A stretch of DNA of 64,000 nucleotides from Methanohalobium evestigatum Z-7303 (GCF_000196655.1 NC_014253.1:868001-932000), one strand, 5' to 3'; positions 37,921 through 47,741 are shown, counted from the stretch's first letter. Notes: generated by a model not told the origin, from the letters alone. Program-made: numbers and translations.

Positions 37921-40863
37921 TTAATCACCAGATGACTTGTGATTTTCATCGATTTCTCTGGATACACCTATAATTGCTTCCTGACCGTACCATTCCCCCT
38001 TTGAAAATTTTGTATCCTTGTAGATAATTGTTCCGTCTTTGGCAATTAATGGTATGTCACATGAAAAGCGATTGCCAGATACCACATCAGAAATATTTGA
38101 TGCCGCTTTTAGAGCCTGTTTACTGTAATGGAGATTTATTATGTTCATTTCCTGCAATTCCTGCTCGGTATAACCCAGACGGTCTTGAGTTGCTTTATTG
38201 GCATAAAGAATATGACCTTCAGAGTCAATTACGAAAATGAAATCATCTACATTATCCAGTAATTTACTTGTATTATCTTTATTATATTCAAAATCGTTTT
38301 CATATTTTATATAACCGATTGTTTCACCTATTTGGTCTGCAACTGTTTCCAAAGATATACGCACATCCTGTGAAATTTCATAGTTATTTTTTGAGGCAAG
38401 GAACATAACCGCTACAACATCATCCTGATATCTAACAGGAATAATAGCGGTAGCCCGTAGACTTTCATAGGGTAGGTCATTACCAGTTATAGATATTATT
38501 TCAGAATAGAGTTTATAAATGGGGTGACCTGTTGTAAATAATCGGTGCTGGATAGAATTGGGTGTAAAATGGGACATTTTCTGCATTAATTCAGAGCTTA
38601 AACCTTCAGAGGATACAAGGTTTAAATCATTTGTAACCTCATCGATAAGGTACAAACCACCACAATCAATAGGATCCATGCTGATACAAAAATCCAGATA
38701 TTGTTCAAAAATCTCCTGAAGATTATTCCCTTTTGGAGACACGAAGCTACCTGTATCAGATTGAATGCGCAGGAAATTATCAGCCTGTTTTTTCTTGGTA
38801 ATGTCAATAATTATACCCTGCAGGTAATTCACGTTTCCGTTTTCATCATAATGGATTGTAGTTCTCTCATCTACCCACCTAACTTCATCATTACTGGTTA
38901 ATATACGGTACTCCAGATTAAATTCACCGGATTTATCTTCATAGCGTCCTGCCATTTTGTTGCGGACTTTTTGCAAATCATCAGGATGTATTATATCTCC
39001 ATAAATAATACGTTCGGATGTAAAATCCTCGGGGATGTACCCAAATTGCATTATATTTTCAGAAACAAATTCCACAGGCCAATCTTTTTCTGCCCTCCAT
39101 ATAAAAACAATAGCAGGGCTGTTATTTATTATATCCTCAAGTAAACCCTGCATCCTTGTTGTATCTATTAGCTCGTTTTCTTTTTGTCTTTGTTTGGTGA
39201 TATCCCTGACATTAAGCATTACAGCAGGTTTTCCCTCATAATGGATAGGTGAAAAATTGATTTCTGTCGGAACAGTATTTTTTGTACTGGACAAAAAGTT
39301 TACTTCATAAATTCGTGAATTGTCCTGATTTGCTTTCAAAGTTTTATTGTATTTTTTAAGAACCATTCTCTGGTATTCCACAGGAATATAAGCCAGAAAA
39401 GAGGTTTCAGTGATTTCATCCCTTTTATAACCCGTTATGTTTTCAAAAGCCTTGTTTGCAAATTTTATAGCTTCATCCTGAACTATAAGAGTACCATCAA
39501 TCCCCTTTTCTACAAGTGTTGAATATTTTTTCTCGGATGACTTTAAAGCCGCCTCAGTGTTCCTTTTTTGGATAATATCAAGCATTATGTTAAGCAACAG
39601 TGTCAATTGCCGTATATTGGACTTATCATAATCCTTATTCTTATTAAAAACTCCACCAACTGCCACAACGCTATCATCATCAAATATAGGAATATTCAAC
39701 AGTCGTTTTATGTTAAGATTGCCATAAAAATCTTCATCATAAAAATCAACAGAGATATTGTTTGAAATAACCGGATGCTTCTGTTTGATAACACGGTTCC
39801 AGAGACCCGTATTTTTCAGACTATTTTTGAATTGTTTATCACTGACACTATTTGTCTCATCCTTTGACAGAACATATATAGAAGATGATTCATCCTCATT
39901 ATTGAAAAATACAATATAACCACTGTCGCTTTGGGTCAATCTTATCATTTCATCCAGAACCAGATTTGTAATTTCCTCATCGGAAAAATCAGACATCTGG
40001 TTAATTTTTAAAAGTGATTCAAGGCATGATTCATCAAGGTTTAATTTCATCTCTGCTTCTTTACGTTCTGTAATATCACGTATATTAAACATTACAGCAG
40101 GATTTGCCTCGAAATTGATTGCTGATAAATTTATTTCTACAGGTATTAATCCTTCAGATTTTGATTGTATATAAACTTCGTAGGTGTATGGGTATTTAGG
40201 TTCTGTTTTCAATAATTTCTCATATTTTTTATTAACCATTCTCTGATATTCCACAGGAATATAATCCAGAAAAGTGGTTTCAATAATTTCATCTCTTTTA
40301 TAACCCGTTATATTCTCAAAAGCCCTGTTTGCAAATTTTATATATCCATCCTGAACAATGAGAATTCCATCTATTCCACACTCTATCAAAGTCGAGTATT
40401 TTTTCTCAGATGCTTTTAAATCTATTTCAGATAATTTGTTATTAGTTATATCAAAAACAACACTTTCCTGACGGTCTACACTACCATCTCCACCATATAA
40501 AACCACTGTTCTCTCGTCCACCCATCTGATATTTCCTTCACCGGTTAATACCCGATATTGCAGATTATAGCCACTGCATCTTTTTTCAAAACAATTTGAT
40601 ATTTCAGACTCAACATATTCCCGATCAACAGAATGTATTATATCATTGTAGTACAATTTTCCGGGTTTGAATTGTTCTGGTTTATACCCCAGAAGTGTAA
40701 TATTTCCAGAAACAGATTGAACAGATCGATCTTTTGTTCCATCAAACAAAAATACAAAAAAAACTTCGTTGTTTATGAAATCCATCAAAACATTTTGTAT
40801 TGTTGATGCTTCTGTTTGATTTATGGAACTTTCTGATTTTTGGATATTAAGACCCCGTCTCAT
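37921..40863 (-). CDS. Large multi-PAS/GAF sensor protein without kinase domain
   Basis: A 980-residue soluble protein. I read PAS (about 25-150), PAS (about 155-275), GAF (about 285-430), PAS (about 440-560), PAS (about 570-700), GAF (about 710-860) and PAS (about 865-975). Two of the PAS units are near copies of each other (the GIDGILIVQD and GIDGTLIVQD versions with TGYKRDEI). The second GAF has a DCGGLYLIDE segment like that of the 474-residue sensor. No HisKA, HATPase, methyl-accepting or DNA-binding region exists. It lies directly upstream of mtaC on the same strand. In Methanosarcina, PAS/GAF kinases of the MsmS type are redox sensors near methyltransferase genes; this one lacks the kinase part. 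Confidence 0.82.
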   Translation of the reverse strand: MRRGLNIQKSESSINQTEASTIQNVLMDFINNEVFFVFLFDGTKDRSVQSVSGNITLLGYKPEQFKPGKLYYNDIIHSVDREYVESEISNCFEKRCSGYNLQYRVLTGEGNIRWVDERTVVLYGGDGSVDRQESVVFDITNNKLSEIDLKASEKKYSTLIECGIDGILIVQDGYIKFANRAFENITGYKRDEIIETTFLDYIPVEYQRMVNKKYEKLLKTEPKYPYTYEVYIQSKSEGLIPVEINLSAINFEANPAVMFNIRDITERKEAEMKLNLDESCLESLLKINQMSDFSDEEITNLVLDEMIRLTQSDSGYIVFFNNEDESSSIYVLSKDETNSVSDKQFKNSLKNTGLWNRVIKQKHPVISNNISVDFYDEDFYGNLNIKRLLNIPIFDDDSVVAVGGVFNKNKDYDKSNIRQLTLLLNIMLDIIQKRNTEAALKSSEKKYSTLVEKGIDGTLIVQDEAIKFANKAFENITGYKRDEITETSFLAYIPVEYQRMVLKKYNKTLKANQDNSRIYEVNFLSSTKNTVPTEINFSPIHYEGKPAVMLNVRDITKQRQKENELIDTTRMQGLLEDIINNSPAIVFIWRAEKDWPVEFVSENIMQFGYIPEDFTSERIIYGDIIHPDDLQKVRNKMAGRYEDKSGEFNLEYRILTSNDEVRWVDERTTIHYDENGNVNYLQGIIIDITKKKQADNFLRIQSDTGSFVSPKGNNLQEIFEQYLDFCISMDPIDCGGLYLIDEVTNDLNLVSSEGLSSELMQKMSHFTPNSIQHRLFTTGHPIYKLYSEIISITGNDLPYESLRATAIIPVRYQDDVVAVMFLASKNNYEISQDVRISLETVADQIGETIGYIKYENDFEYNKDNTSKLLDNVDDFIFVIDSEGHILYANKATQDRLGYTEQELQEMNIINLHYSKQALKAASNISDVVSGNRFSCDIPLIAKDGTIIYKDTKFSKGEWYGQEAIIGVSREIDENHKSSGD

Positions 40864-41023
40864 GTATATGTTAATATTTGGATTACATTAAATAAATACA
40901 TTATCGGTGTTTTATTACCTACACTACCATTTTTAACTTAAATTTCAAAATAGACTCATAAATATTTAAAAACAGGTATTTTACCGAAAACATAAATAAC
41001 CATGAAATTATTTCAGGAACATA

Positions 41024-41085
41024 GGTTCCCATCTAAATTGATTACTTCTTTCGATCCTATCTATATATCATTTCAGATGGGAACC
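41024..41085. repeat. 11-bp inverted repeat with 40-base spacer after the cobW-like gene
   Basis: GGTTCCCATCT (41024-41034) and AGATGGGAACC (41075-41085) are exact inverse complements. The second arm ends three bases after the stop of the GTPase gene on its downstream side, and the first lies about 160 bases upstream of the 980-residue sensor start. It may end the ramA-cobW transcript or be a regulator site in the leader of the mta unit. Confidence 0.55.
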
Positions 41086-41088
41086 CTA

Positions 41089-42147
41089 TTAATGATTATG
41101 CGATTCATGACTATGAGTATCTGATTTTTCTATTTCTATATCATATTCATAGAATATGTTTTCTACACATCTATCTACGGTATTTACGAGTTCGCTTTTT
41201 TCAACATTTGATACTGCTGTAAGGATTTTTAACCTTGGATAATGGGCACTTCTGGATGTTTCAACTACTTCTACTTCAGGTGTATCATAATAAGAAGTCA
41301 TACTTATCCTGACCATGTTTGAGTTGTATTCAAAATACAGTTTTATATGACCCAGAAATTCTGGATTCAACTTTATAACCTCATCTTTAAGGGTGTAGAC
41401 TATATCCCTTGCTATAGAACTGGCAACATCAGATTCCAGATTCTTCCGGGACACAACGAACTCTTTGGAATATGTGGCTACATTGGAACATTGGATAGAA
41501 TCTATTTCCTCTTCAGACAAATCCTGGATTATTTCAGGTGTTAATCCTGGTTTTTCAATTATAAGTTTAGCAAATTTTCTGAATTTATTATCGTCCATTT
41601 TAGCAGATAACCGGATAATATCAGCATCAGGGTTGAGCTGATGTACCGCATCCTCTATTATCGGAAGTTGACGGGATTCTATCAGGTCAGTCTTGTTAAT
41701 TACCAGTATTTCAGCATCGATAATCTGCCTCTGGGAGAAATGCCTGATTTCCTTCATCAACTGTTTAAATCGGCTACCATCAATAAACGTTACAAGAGGT
41801 GCAAATTCAATATCATCCAGATTCATAAGATTTACTTCATTACGAATCACATTAGGAAATGCAATACCTGTAGGCTCGATTATAAGAATATCAGGATTAT
41901 AGTTGTTATACAGAGTGGTTACAGTGTAACGCAAATCTGTTTTCAAACTACAACAAATACATCCACTGGTCAGTTCTGTAGTATCAAACCCGTATTTTGA
42001 AATGACATCACCATCAAGACCTATCTCACCGATTTCATTTACAATAATAGCTACACGGTAGTTATTTTCACTCAAATATTTACCAAGGTTTAGTATAGCA
42101 GTGGTCTTACCACTGCCGAGAAAACCACCAATAACAAGGACTTTCAT
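41089..42147 (-). CDS. CobW/G3E-family GTPase
   Basis: A 352-residue metal- or cofactor-chaperone GTPase. Walker A is GGFLGSGKTTA, the metal-binding GCICC motif is intact, and the Walker B/NKTD part reads VINKTDLIE. The tail DTHSHESHNH is histidine-rich and could bind metal. It follows ramA with a 17-base gap, which suggests help with cobalt/corrinoid or iron-sulfur insertion for corrinoid activation (inference from context). Confidence 0.9.
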   Translation of the reverse strand: MKVLVIGGFLGSGKTTAILNLGKYLSENNYRVAIIVNEIGEIGLDGDVISKYGFDTTELTSGCICCSLKTDLRYTVTTLYNNYNPDILIIEPTGIAFPNVIRNEVNLMNLDDIEFAPLVTFIDGSRFKQLMKEIRHFSQRQIIDAEILVINKTDLIESRQLPIIEDAVHQLNPDADIIRLSAKMDDNKFRKFAKLIIEKPGLTPEIIQDLSEEEIDSIQCSNVATYSKEFVVSRKNLESDVASSIARDIVYTLKDEVIKLNPEFLGHIKLYFEYNSNMVRISMTSYYDTPEVEVVETSRSAHYPRLKILTAVSNVEKSELVNTVDRCVENIFYEYDIEIEKSDTHSHESHNH

Positions 42148-42164
42148 AATACAACCTTCCAGTT

Positions 42165-43784
42165 TTAGACTCCCATAACTTCCAGTTCATCCCAGTTCAA
42201 TTCACCTGTAGGGCATGCTCTAACGCATTTCTGGCAGTGAATACCTTCACAAAGGTCTGTTCTGATAAGAACCTTGCCGTTATCATCTATACTTATAGCA
42301 CTGGTAGGACAGACCTCAACGCTTTTTTCACAGCTAACCGGATCTTCCAGTGTCATTGTAAGATGTGTACCTACATTTTCAAGGACGAACAATCCTTCTT
42401 CCCCTAACACAGGTATATCCTTTACCACACGTTTTTCAACTTCAGGTGTTTTGGATGGTACATCAATCTGTGGGAGATTTTTCTTTTTGAGGTATTTTTT
42501 AAGCATCTTGAAAGGCATACCTTCATCCCAGTATGCAATTTCAAGCACATAGGTATCCCTGAACGCAGGTTCGGTTGCAAACATGGTATGGTGACCAACT
42601 ATTTTGTTAGCGATATCCTGAAGTTCCCATAATCTGTCTTCTGAAAGAAGTATCTCTCTTGCAACCACAAGTGAAGTATTACCAATTTGTGAAATATGGT
42701 CAACGTTATAAGGGCTCATCCCTATTCTATAAGATTTCAATGCATCTACATATGTACCTGATGCACCTGACATATAGGCTCTTGTCACATCACCCATCTC
42801 TATACCGGCTGCATTACAGAGAGTTATATGTCCCGCTCTTAATGCTCCAAGAGCCTTTCCTGCTTCAGATAAATCCTTGTCACTGAACAGGACATTGTCC
42901 TGGAGCCTTAGTATCCCATCAGAGGTCTGGATTTTTGGAAGTTTTATCAATCCGTTTTCAATACATTCATCTATCAGGGCTATTACACCTGTTCCTGTGA
43001 TACCTTTTGCACGAATATTCCCTTCTTCTTTAACTTCACCAGTTTTCGGGTCTACAAGGTCACCTTTTACCGGTATCATCTCCTCATTTAATACGTAATT
43101 TCTCAGATATCCATCCTCAAATTCAATATCAGAAATCGTATATGGCGATGCCAGGACACCGTGTTTTATCTGCTGTCCTTCAAGAGCCGGACCCGCTGCT
43201 GCAGACCCTGTATATATCACATCATCTACTTTCAGAGCCATCTCTGCATTGGTTCCATAATCGGTGGCTATCGCTACTTCATCACTGTCAAGCATCCCGG
43301 AAACCACCATCAACGCCAGTGCATCAGCTCCCACTTCATGTCTGATTGCAGGAGGTATAACCACTTTGCAGTCTTTAAAATCTTCAAGGCCATTGATTTC
43401 ACTGCTGTCAAGTATATTGGCTTTCCTTTCCTGGTCTTTAATATTGTATTTTTCTTTTTTCCGTTCCCCTGCATATGCAAGGTCTTCTATGGTCATACCC
43501 TGGAACAATGAAAGCTGGATAGGGTTCCCGCACACTGAAATTCGTTCAAGGTTATCTATATCAACTTCAAGTTTTGAAATGATATTTTTAACAGCATCAA
43601 TAACCAGATAATGGGTCAAATCCTGACCATAATGGATGGCAAAATCCATATGATCCATCACATTTGTTCCAGGAATAGGATTCCTCAATGTTATAACTGT
43701 TCTTTTAATCTCACCGGTTTCAAGATCCATCTTATGGGCTCTAAAGCCGCTAGTCCCCAAATCAAAAGCTACTCCTGTTTTCAT
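42165..43784 (-). CDS. RamA-like corrinoid protein reductive activase
   Basis: A 539-residue ATP-dependent activase that reduces inactive Co(II) corrinoid proteins to Co(I). The N-terminal GVAFDLGTSGFRAHKMDL and the ATDYGTNAEMAL segment are the ASKHA-like ATPase core (DUF4445 type). The C-terminal ferredoxin-like region has a CEGIHCQKCVRACP half with four cysteines, but the first half, SCEKSVEVCP, keeps only two, so one cluster may be altered or missing. With mtaABC nearby, methanol corrinoid protein MtaC is the likely client (the role called MAP in older work). Confidence 0.9.
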   Translation of the reverse strand: MKTGVAFDLGTSGFRAHKMDLETGEIKRTVITLRNPIPGTNVMDHMDFAIHYGQDLTHYLVIDAVKNIISKLEVDIDNLERISVCGNPIQLSLFQGMTIEDLAYAGERKKEKYNIKDQERKANILDSSEINGLEDFKDCKVVIPPAIRHEVGADALALMVVSGMLDSDEVAIATDYGTNAEMALKVDDVIYTGSAAAGPALEGQQIKHGVLASPYTISDIEFEDGYLRNYVLNEEMIPVKGDLVDPKTGEVKEEGNIRAKGITGTGVIALIDECIENGLIKLPKIQTSDGILRLQDNVLFSDKDLSEAGKALGALRAGHITLCNAAGIEMGDVTRAYMSGASGTYVDALKSYRIGMSPYNVDHISQIGNTSLVVAREILLSEDRLWELQDIANKIVGHHTMFATEPAFRDTYVLEIAYWDEGMPFKMLKKYLKKKNLPQIDVPSKTPEVEKRVVKDIPVLGEEGLFVLENVGTHLTMTLEDPVSCEKSVEVCPTSAISIDDNGKVLIRTDLCEGIHCQKCVRACPTGELNWDELEVMGV

Positions 43785-43889
43785 ATTAACCCTACATCTT
43801 ACTTTTAAATATACACGTAACTATAGACCATGTTTATCATAGACTATTATTATAATTAGATATTGAAATATCTAATTTTGTTTTATATA

Positions 43890-44514
43890 AGGTTTGCTTC
43901 TAAAAGATTATTACATATAAAATTATCTAAAATAATAAATAAAGGTGGGCAAAACCTGTTTGACCTTATAGACAATCTGCTCGATTTGTCAAAAGTAGAA
44001 TCCAGTGATTTTGCAATTCATTGTGAAAAGATACCCATCCATGAATTCATTGATGACCTTAAAACAAAAATTCACCTCATTGCTTTTGAAAAAAATATCA
44101 GCCTGTATCACAGTAATTGACCATGATATAAAGTTCATCTATGCGGAGATAAAATAAAAATTAGACAATTCCTTTACAGTCTATTATACAATGCTATAAA
44201 GTTTACAAATAAGGGGTCTGTTACTGTAGAGGTAAATCAAACAGGTGATGAATACCTGTTCTCTGTTGTTGATACAGGTACCTGAATACCGGAACAAACA
44301 GGCAGAAATATTTGAATCATTTAAACAACTGGATTCTGGTGCAAATCACCGCTATTCTGGAACGAGTCTTGGATTGACTTTGGCAAAAAGAATGGTTGAA
44401 ATGCATGGTGGACAAATGCAAGTTGAAAGTGTAGAAGGGAGAGGATGCAGATTTACTTTTACCATACCAAAAAATACGGATACTACTGATAAAATAGAGA
44501 ATAAAGTTAAATGA
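43890..44514 (+). pseudogene. Decayed sensor histidine kinase C-terminus
   Basis: Pieces of one kinase are spread over different frames. First comes a dimerisation helix end (GGQNLFDLIDNLLDLSKVES), then the N-box region (LLYNAIKFTNKGSV) and VVDTG, then the F and G2 boxes (IFESFKQLD, YSGTSLGLTLAKRMVEMHGG) and the closing RFTFTIPK. In-frame stops near 44118 and 44284 and frame changes break it. No N-terminal sensor part or phosphorylated histidine block is left. It lies beside ramA, divergent from it. Confidence 0.8.
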
Positions 44515-44544
44515 ACCCTAATTGAGAGACAAACTAAACTATTA

Positions 44545-45042
44545 TCAAAAATTGGATTTAGAAAGTGGTCTCAGGTGATAACCAAGATATCCAATAAAAC
44601 CTCCAATAAAAGCACCTACTACTATATCTACTGGATAGTGCACACCAAGTGATATACGACTGATACTTATAAGGATAGCCAGTAACCACAGACCATATTT
44701 AAGTCTACCAGCAATTGGATGCAAAAAAACTGCTGATGCAAATGAAAGGGATGCATGAGCACTCGGCATGGAGTAACCATACGCTTCTAACACTATTCTC
44801 ACATCTTGAGGTCTTGGAACCATCAAATATGCTTTAAGTGAAAATACAATAAACGATACTGATAAAAGAACCAGTATATATCTTATTGCCGTTGTTTTAC
44901 CCCACTGATAATACAGAAACAAGATTAGAATTATCCATAACGGATAATAACCAATCCATGTTAAAAATATCATCAGTGGGTCCAAAGCAGGAAATGAGTT
45001 AAGATAATACAGTATTTGATGGTTGAGCTCTGATAATAACAC
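44545..45042 (-). CDS. PAP2-family phosphatase, undecaprenyl-pyrophosphatase-like
   Basis: A 165-residue membrane phosphatase with about five helices. The three PAP2 motifs are present as KAYLMVPRPQDVR, YSMPSAHASLSFA and SRISLGVHYPVDI. It probably dephosphorylates polyprenyl or lipid phosphates. It is convergent with the decayed kinase and followed upstream on the same strand by a pyrophosphatase gene. Confidence 0.87.
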   Translation of the reverse strand: MLLSELNHQILYYLNSFPALDPLMIFLTWIGYYPLWIILILFLYYQWGKTTAIRYILVLLSVSFIVFSLKAYLMVPRPQDVRIVLEAYGYSMPSAHASLSFASAVFLHPIAGRLKYGLWLLAILISISRISLGVHYPVDIVVGAFIGGFIGYLGYHLRPLSKSNF

Positions 45043-45091
45043 ATTTCAAAAAGCTAAAAACTCTTATAAATAAATTGTTTTAGTCTTTTAT

Positions 45092-45631
45092 TTATTCTCC
45101 ATATTCTTCTTTGTAGAGTTGAACTGAATGGTTTATTGCTTTTATTGCAGCCTCCTTATTATCCCATCCATGTACAGCTACATCTTTTTCATATTCCAAA
45201 TCCTTATAAGTGTTGAAAAATTGACTAATTTCAGCCATTACATGTGGTGTCACATCAGATATATCCTTTATGTGACTGTATCGGGGGTCTTTATTAGGAA
45301 CTGCCAGTATTTTATCATCTGTTTCACCGGAATCAGTCATCAACATAAGTCCTACTGGCCTGGCTTCAAGCATACATCCCGGAAATGTCCTTTCATCCAT
45401 TAGAACTATGATATCCATTGGGTCTCCATCATCATACATAGTTTTAGGAATAAAACCGTATTCTCCGGGATAATATTGTGGACTATGCAATACACGGTCA
45501 AGGATATAGGTTCCAAACTCCTTTGAATATTCGAATTTATTTCTGCTTCCTTTAGGTATTTCTATTACTGCATATACTATTTCAGGTACATCTGGCCCTG
45601 TAGGTAAATCTTTCCAGTGGTCATTTATCAT
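45092..45631 (-). CDS. ppa: Inorganic pyrophosphatase, family I
   Basis: A soluble pyrophosphatase of about 179 residues. IEIPKGSRNKFEYSKEFG, the PGEYGFIPKT block, the metal-binding DDGDPMDIIVLMDE and AVPNKDPRYSHI are all intact. I start at MINDHWK because GGAGGT lies eight bases before it; the frame opens five codons earlier over the binding site itself. Confidence 0.95.
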   Translation of the reverse strand: MINDHWKDLPTGPDVPEIVYAVIEIPKGSRNKFEYSKEFGTYILDRVLHSPQYYPGEYGFIPKTMYDDGDPMDIIVLMDERTFPGCMLEARPVGLMLMTDSGETDDKILAVPNKDPRYSHIKDISDVTPHVMAEISQFFNTYKDLEYEKDVAVHGWDNKEAAIKAINHSVQLYKEEYGE

Positions 45632-45646
45632 TAAATATACCTCCAT

Positions 45647-46306
45647 TTTATTTCATAAATTTGTATATTTGATGCCTACATTGATGTAGTACAAAATGAA
45701 TGTTTCGAAAACTGGAGCATCTAAAACTCCAAACTAACAATACAAATTAATGTTAAATAACCACTAAATATTTAAATCCATGAAAGAAAATTATAGTTCA
45801 AGCATTAAAAGAAAATTTTGATATCTGGATTTTGTCGTCTCTATAATCGTGCTTGTTAGATAGTACGTAAATCTGACCTAATAGAGATTAAAAACAGATG
45901 AAAAGGAGACTGGTCAGGAGATGACCAGTAATTTTTAGCTAAATTAGTACTGGCTATTGCTAAACCAAAGAAAGCTGTAACAATAGCAATTTCGGCAGCT
46001 ATATTTGTGTTTAATAGTGCCAGATACCTGTTTATATAGAATTTAATATTTTTTCTATTGTATTATAAAATTACTTGTTGATAGCTTTTAAAAATTAAGG
46101 AAGAGATTTACCTACTTGTTCTTCAAGCTAAATCATTCCAATATATCAATAATTAAACAGGATTCACATACTTAAGCCGCAGGGGAGTGTTTTTTACTAT
46201 ATCCAAATCCCCATAATCCGAACAGCTCATTTATTAGCAATTGTACAATATGATATCCAAATGTCAGCTACTAACCGCTAAAGCGGTTAGCTTGTCCTTC
46301 CATCTC
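45647..46306. other. Intergenic region with hairpin
   Basis: About 660 bp without a convincing gene. A perfect hairpin CTGGTCA-ggaga-TGACCAG spans 45910-45928 and runs into AATTTTTAG, so it could stop transcription on the plus strand. The 13-mer CCAGTAATTTTTA at its end recurs at 57556-57568 after another small hairpin. A 34-codon open stretch after it (near 45930-46040) has no start codon and may be gene debris. Confidence 0.4.
46271..46290 (-). ncRNA. Right-end hairpin of TnpB element (possible omega-RNA part)
   Basis: CTAACCGC-taaa-GCGGTTAG is a perfect 8-bp hairpin with a four-base loop, 17 bases after the tnpB stop on the transcribed strand. IS200/IS605 right ends carry such hairpins, and the guide RNA normally comes from this region. 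The precise ends of the element and RNA are not resolved. Confidence 0.5.
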
Positions 46307-47392
46307 TTAACTAACAGAAGCTAAGCGGAGGACATTAGGAAGGCTGACATCTCCCCTGTGTGCAATATTCTTTGAAGCATTGTAGTCGGCGTTCTCTCTA
46401 TGACCGCATGTCTTACACCTGAAGTTAGCCTGTTTCTGGCGGTTGCTCTTATTGATATGCCCGCACTCAGAACACTGCTGCGAGGTATACATCGGGTTGA
46501 TAATGACTACTGGTACTCCTTCCAGTTTTGCTTTATATAATATGAAATCGGTCAATTCAGAGAACGCCCATTTACCCAACCTGTCTCTCTGCGCTTTAGT
46601 AACCGTAGCTTCCGGACGAAAACCGTTGAGGTTTTCCAGTGCAATAGCCCGGGATGTGTCTTTAGCGCGTTTAACCAGTTGTTTGGCAACTCGGTGGTTC
46701 AAGTCACGTTTGAACCGACGTTCCTTTTTGGATAATTTCTTGAGATGTTTCTTGGCGGACCACGTTCCAGCTGACTGCAACCTTGATTTTAGACTGGTAT
46801 ATCGCTCTCGTATCTCATCAGCTTTTGTGCCTTTGTAAATTTCGTTATCAGAAGTGGTTGCTATATTGACCACACCAAGGTCTACTCCCATGACATCATC
46901 GTCGAACCTAACTTCGTTTTCACCCACTTCCATCACAAGCATCAGGTAAAAATTATTATCTTCGTAAATCAGGTCTGTTTGACCTCTGATTCTGTTTTTA
47001 TCCAGAGGTCGAAAATCACCGTAAGAAATACTGATCTTCTCACGACCATCCAGTGTAAGTATGGACACAGTATCATTTCCCTTGAACGACAGTACCCTCT
47101 GGTCGTAGACCACTGCACCTCTTCTATCGAATTTGTGCATGGTTTTTCTGTCGCTGCTGTAGCTTTCAACTACTTTACCGATTGCCCTGACAGTCAACTG
47201 GGCAGATAGGCTGAAGTTCTGCCTGATATCATAATAAGTCAGTTTCTGAATCCCGGTTTTACCAAACTTCTTGTTGTACCATGCAGCCTCAGAAACATAG
47301 TTGCAGGCCTCATTGAATTTCTCCATAGTTGTCAATAGTTTATCGCTTTGTTCTCTATCGGGATTCAGTTTGACTTTCAATGTCAGGTACAT
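46307..47392 (-). CDS. tnpB: TnpB, IS200/IS605 family (intact)
   Basis: A full TnpB of about 361 residues. The RuvC catalytic residues are in VMGVDLGVVNIAT (Asp), IALENLNGF (Glu) and NADYNASKNIA (Asp). The zinc finger is complete (CSECGHINKS, then FRCKTCGH). The N-terminal YLTLKVKLNPDREQ is typical. I choose the ATG at 47392; an in-frame ATG lies eight codons upstream. No tnpA is present, so the element would need a transposase in trans. The sequence differs clearly from the other two TnpB genes of the window. Confidence 0.93.
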   Translation of the reverse strand: MYLTLKVKLNPDREQSDKLLTTMEKFNEACNYVSEAAWYNKKFGKTGIQKLTYYDIRQNFSLSAQLTVRAIGKVVESYSSDRKTMHKFDRRGAVVYDQRVLSFKGNDTVSILTLDGREKISISYGDFRPLDKNRIRGQTDLIYEDNNFYLMLVMEVGENEVRFDDDVMGVDLGVVNIATTSDNEIYKGTKADEIRERYTSLKSRLQSAGTWSAKKHLKKLSKKERRFKRDLNHRVAKQLVKRAKDTSRAIALENLNGFRPEATVTKAQRDRLGKWAFSELTDFILYKAKLEGVPVVIINPMYTSQQCSECGHINKSNRQKQANFRCKTCGHRENADYNASKNIAHRGDVSLPNVLRLASVS

Positions 47393-47494
47393 GCTATCTA
47401 CAAATATGTTATACATATATAAACTAATTATGAATCAGAGATGCTGTTGTTGATTCATTAATGGTTTATTTAATAATTAGACGCATTCCTCACT

Positions 47495-47556
47495 CTTTAA
47501 ACGAAGTTTAAAGATATCTTTAAATCATTGATTTAAAGAGAACAGTTTAAACTGTT
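47495..47556. repeat. Three consecutive palindromes
   Basis: CTTTAAAC-gaa-GTTTAAAG (47495-47513), CTTTAAATCA-t-TGATTTAAAG (47518-47538) and the 16-bp perfect palindrome AACAGTTTAAACTGTT (47541-47556) follow each other with only a few bases between. All centre on TTTAAA-type sequence. They lie about 100 bases upstream of tnpB and may be its left-end hairpins or stacked operator sites. Confidence 0.6.
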
Positions 47557-47741
47557 AACTTCCTGCTCCATTTCTCGTGATATAACTTATGGTTCACTAG
47601 GCTTTGCCTAAAAAGTCCTTCTGCACAAAAAATTACTAAATTTTTCCATTTGTTTTTGGAAAAATAATTACCTTTTAAGAACCGATACAAACATTTTTAC
47701 CATCTGTAATCCTATTTAAAAATAAAATTTAGGAGATAAAA

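Noticed and set aside
45930-46040. 34-codon open stretch after the 45.9-kb hairpin
   Set aside because: No start codon or binding site; at most debris of an older gene.
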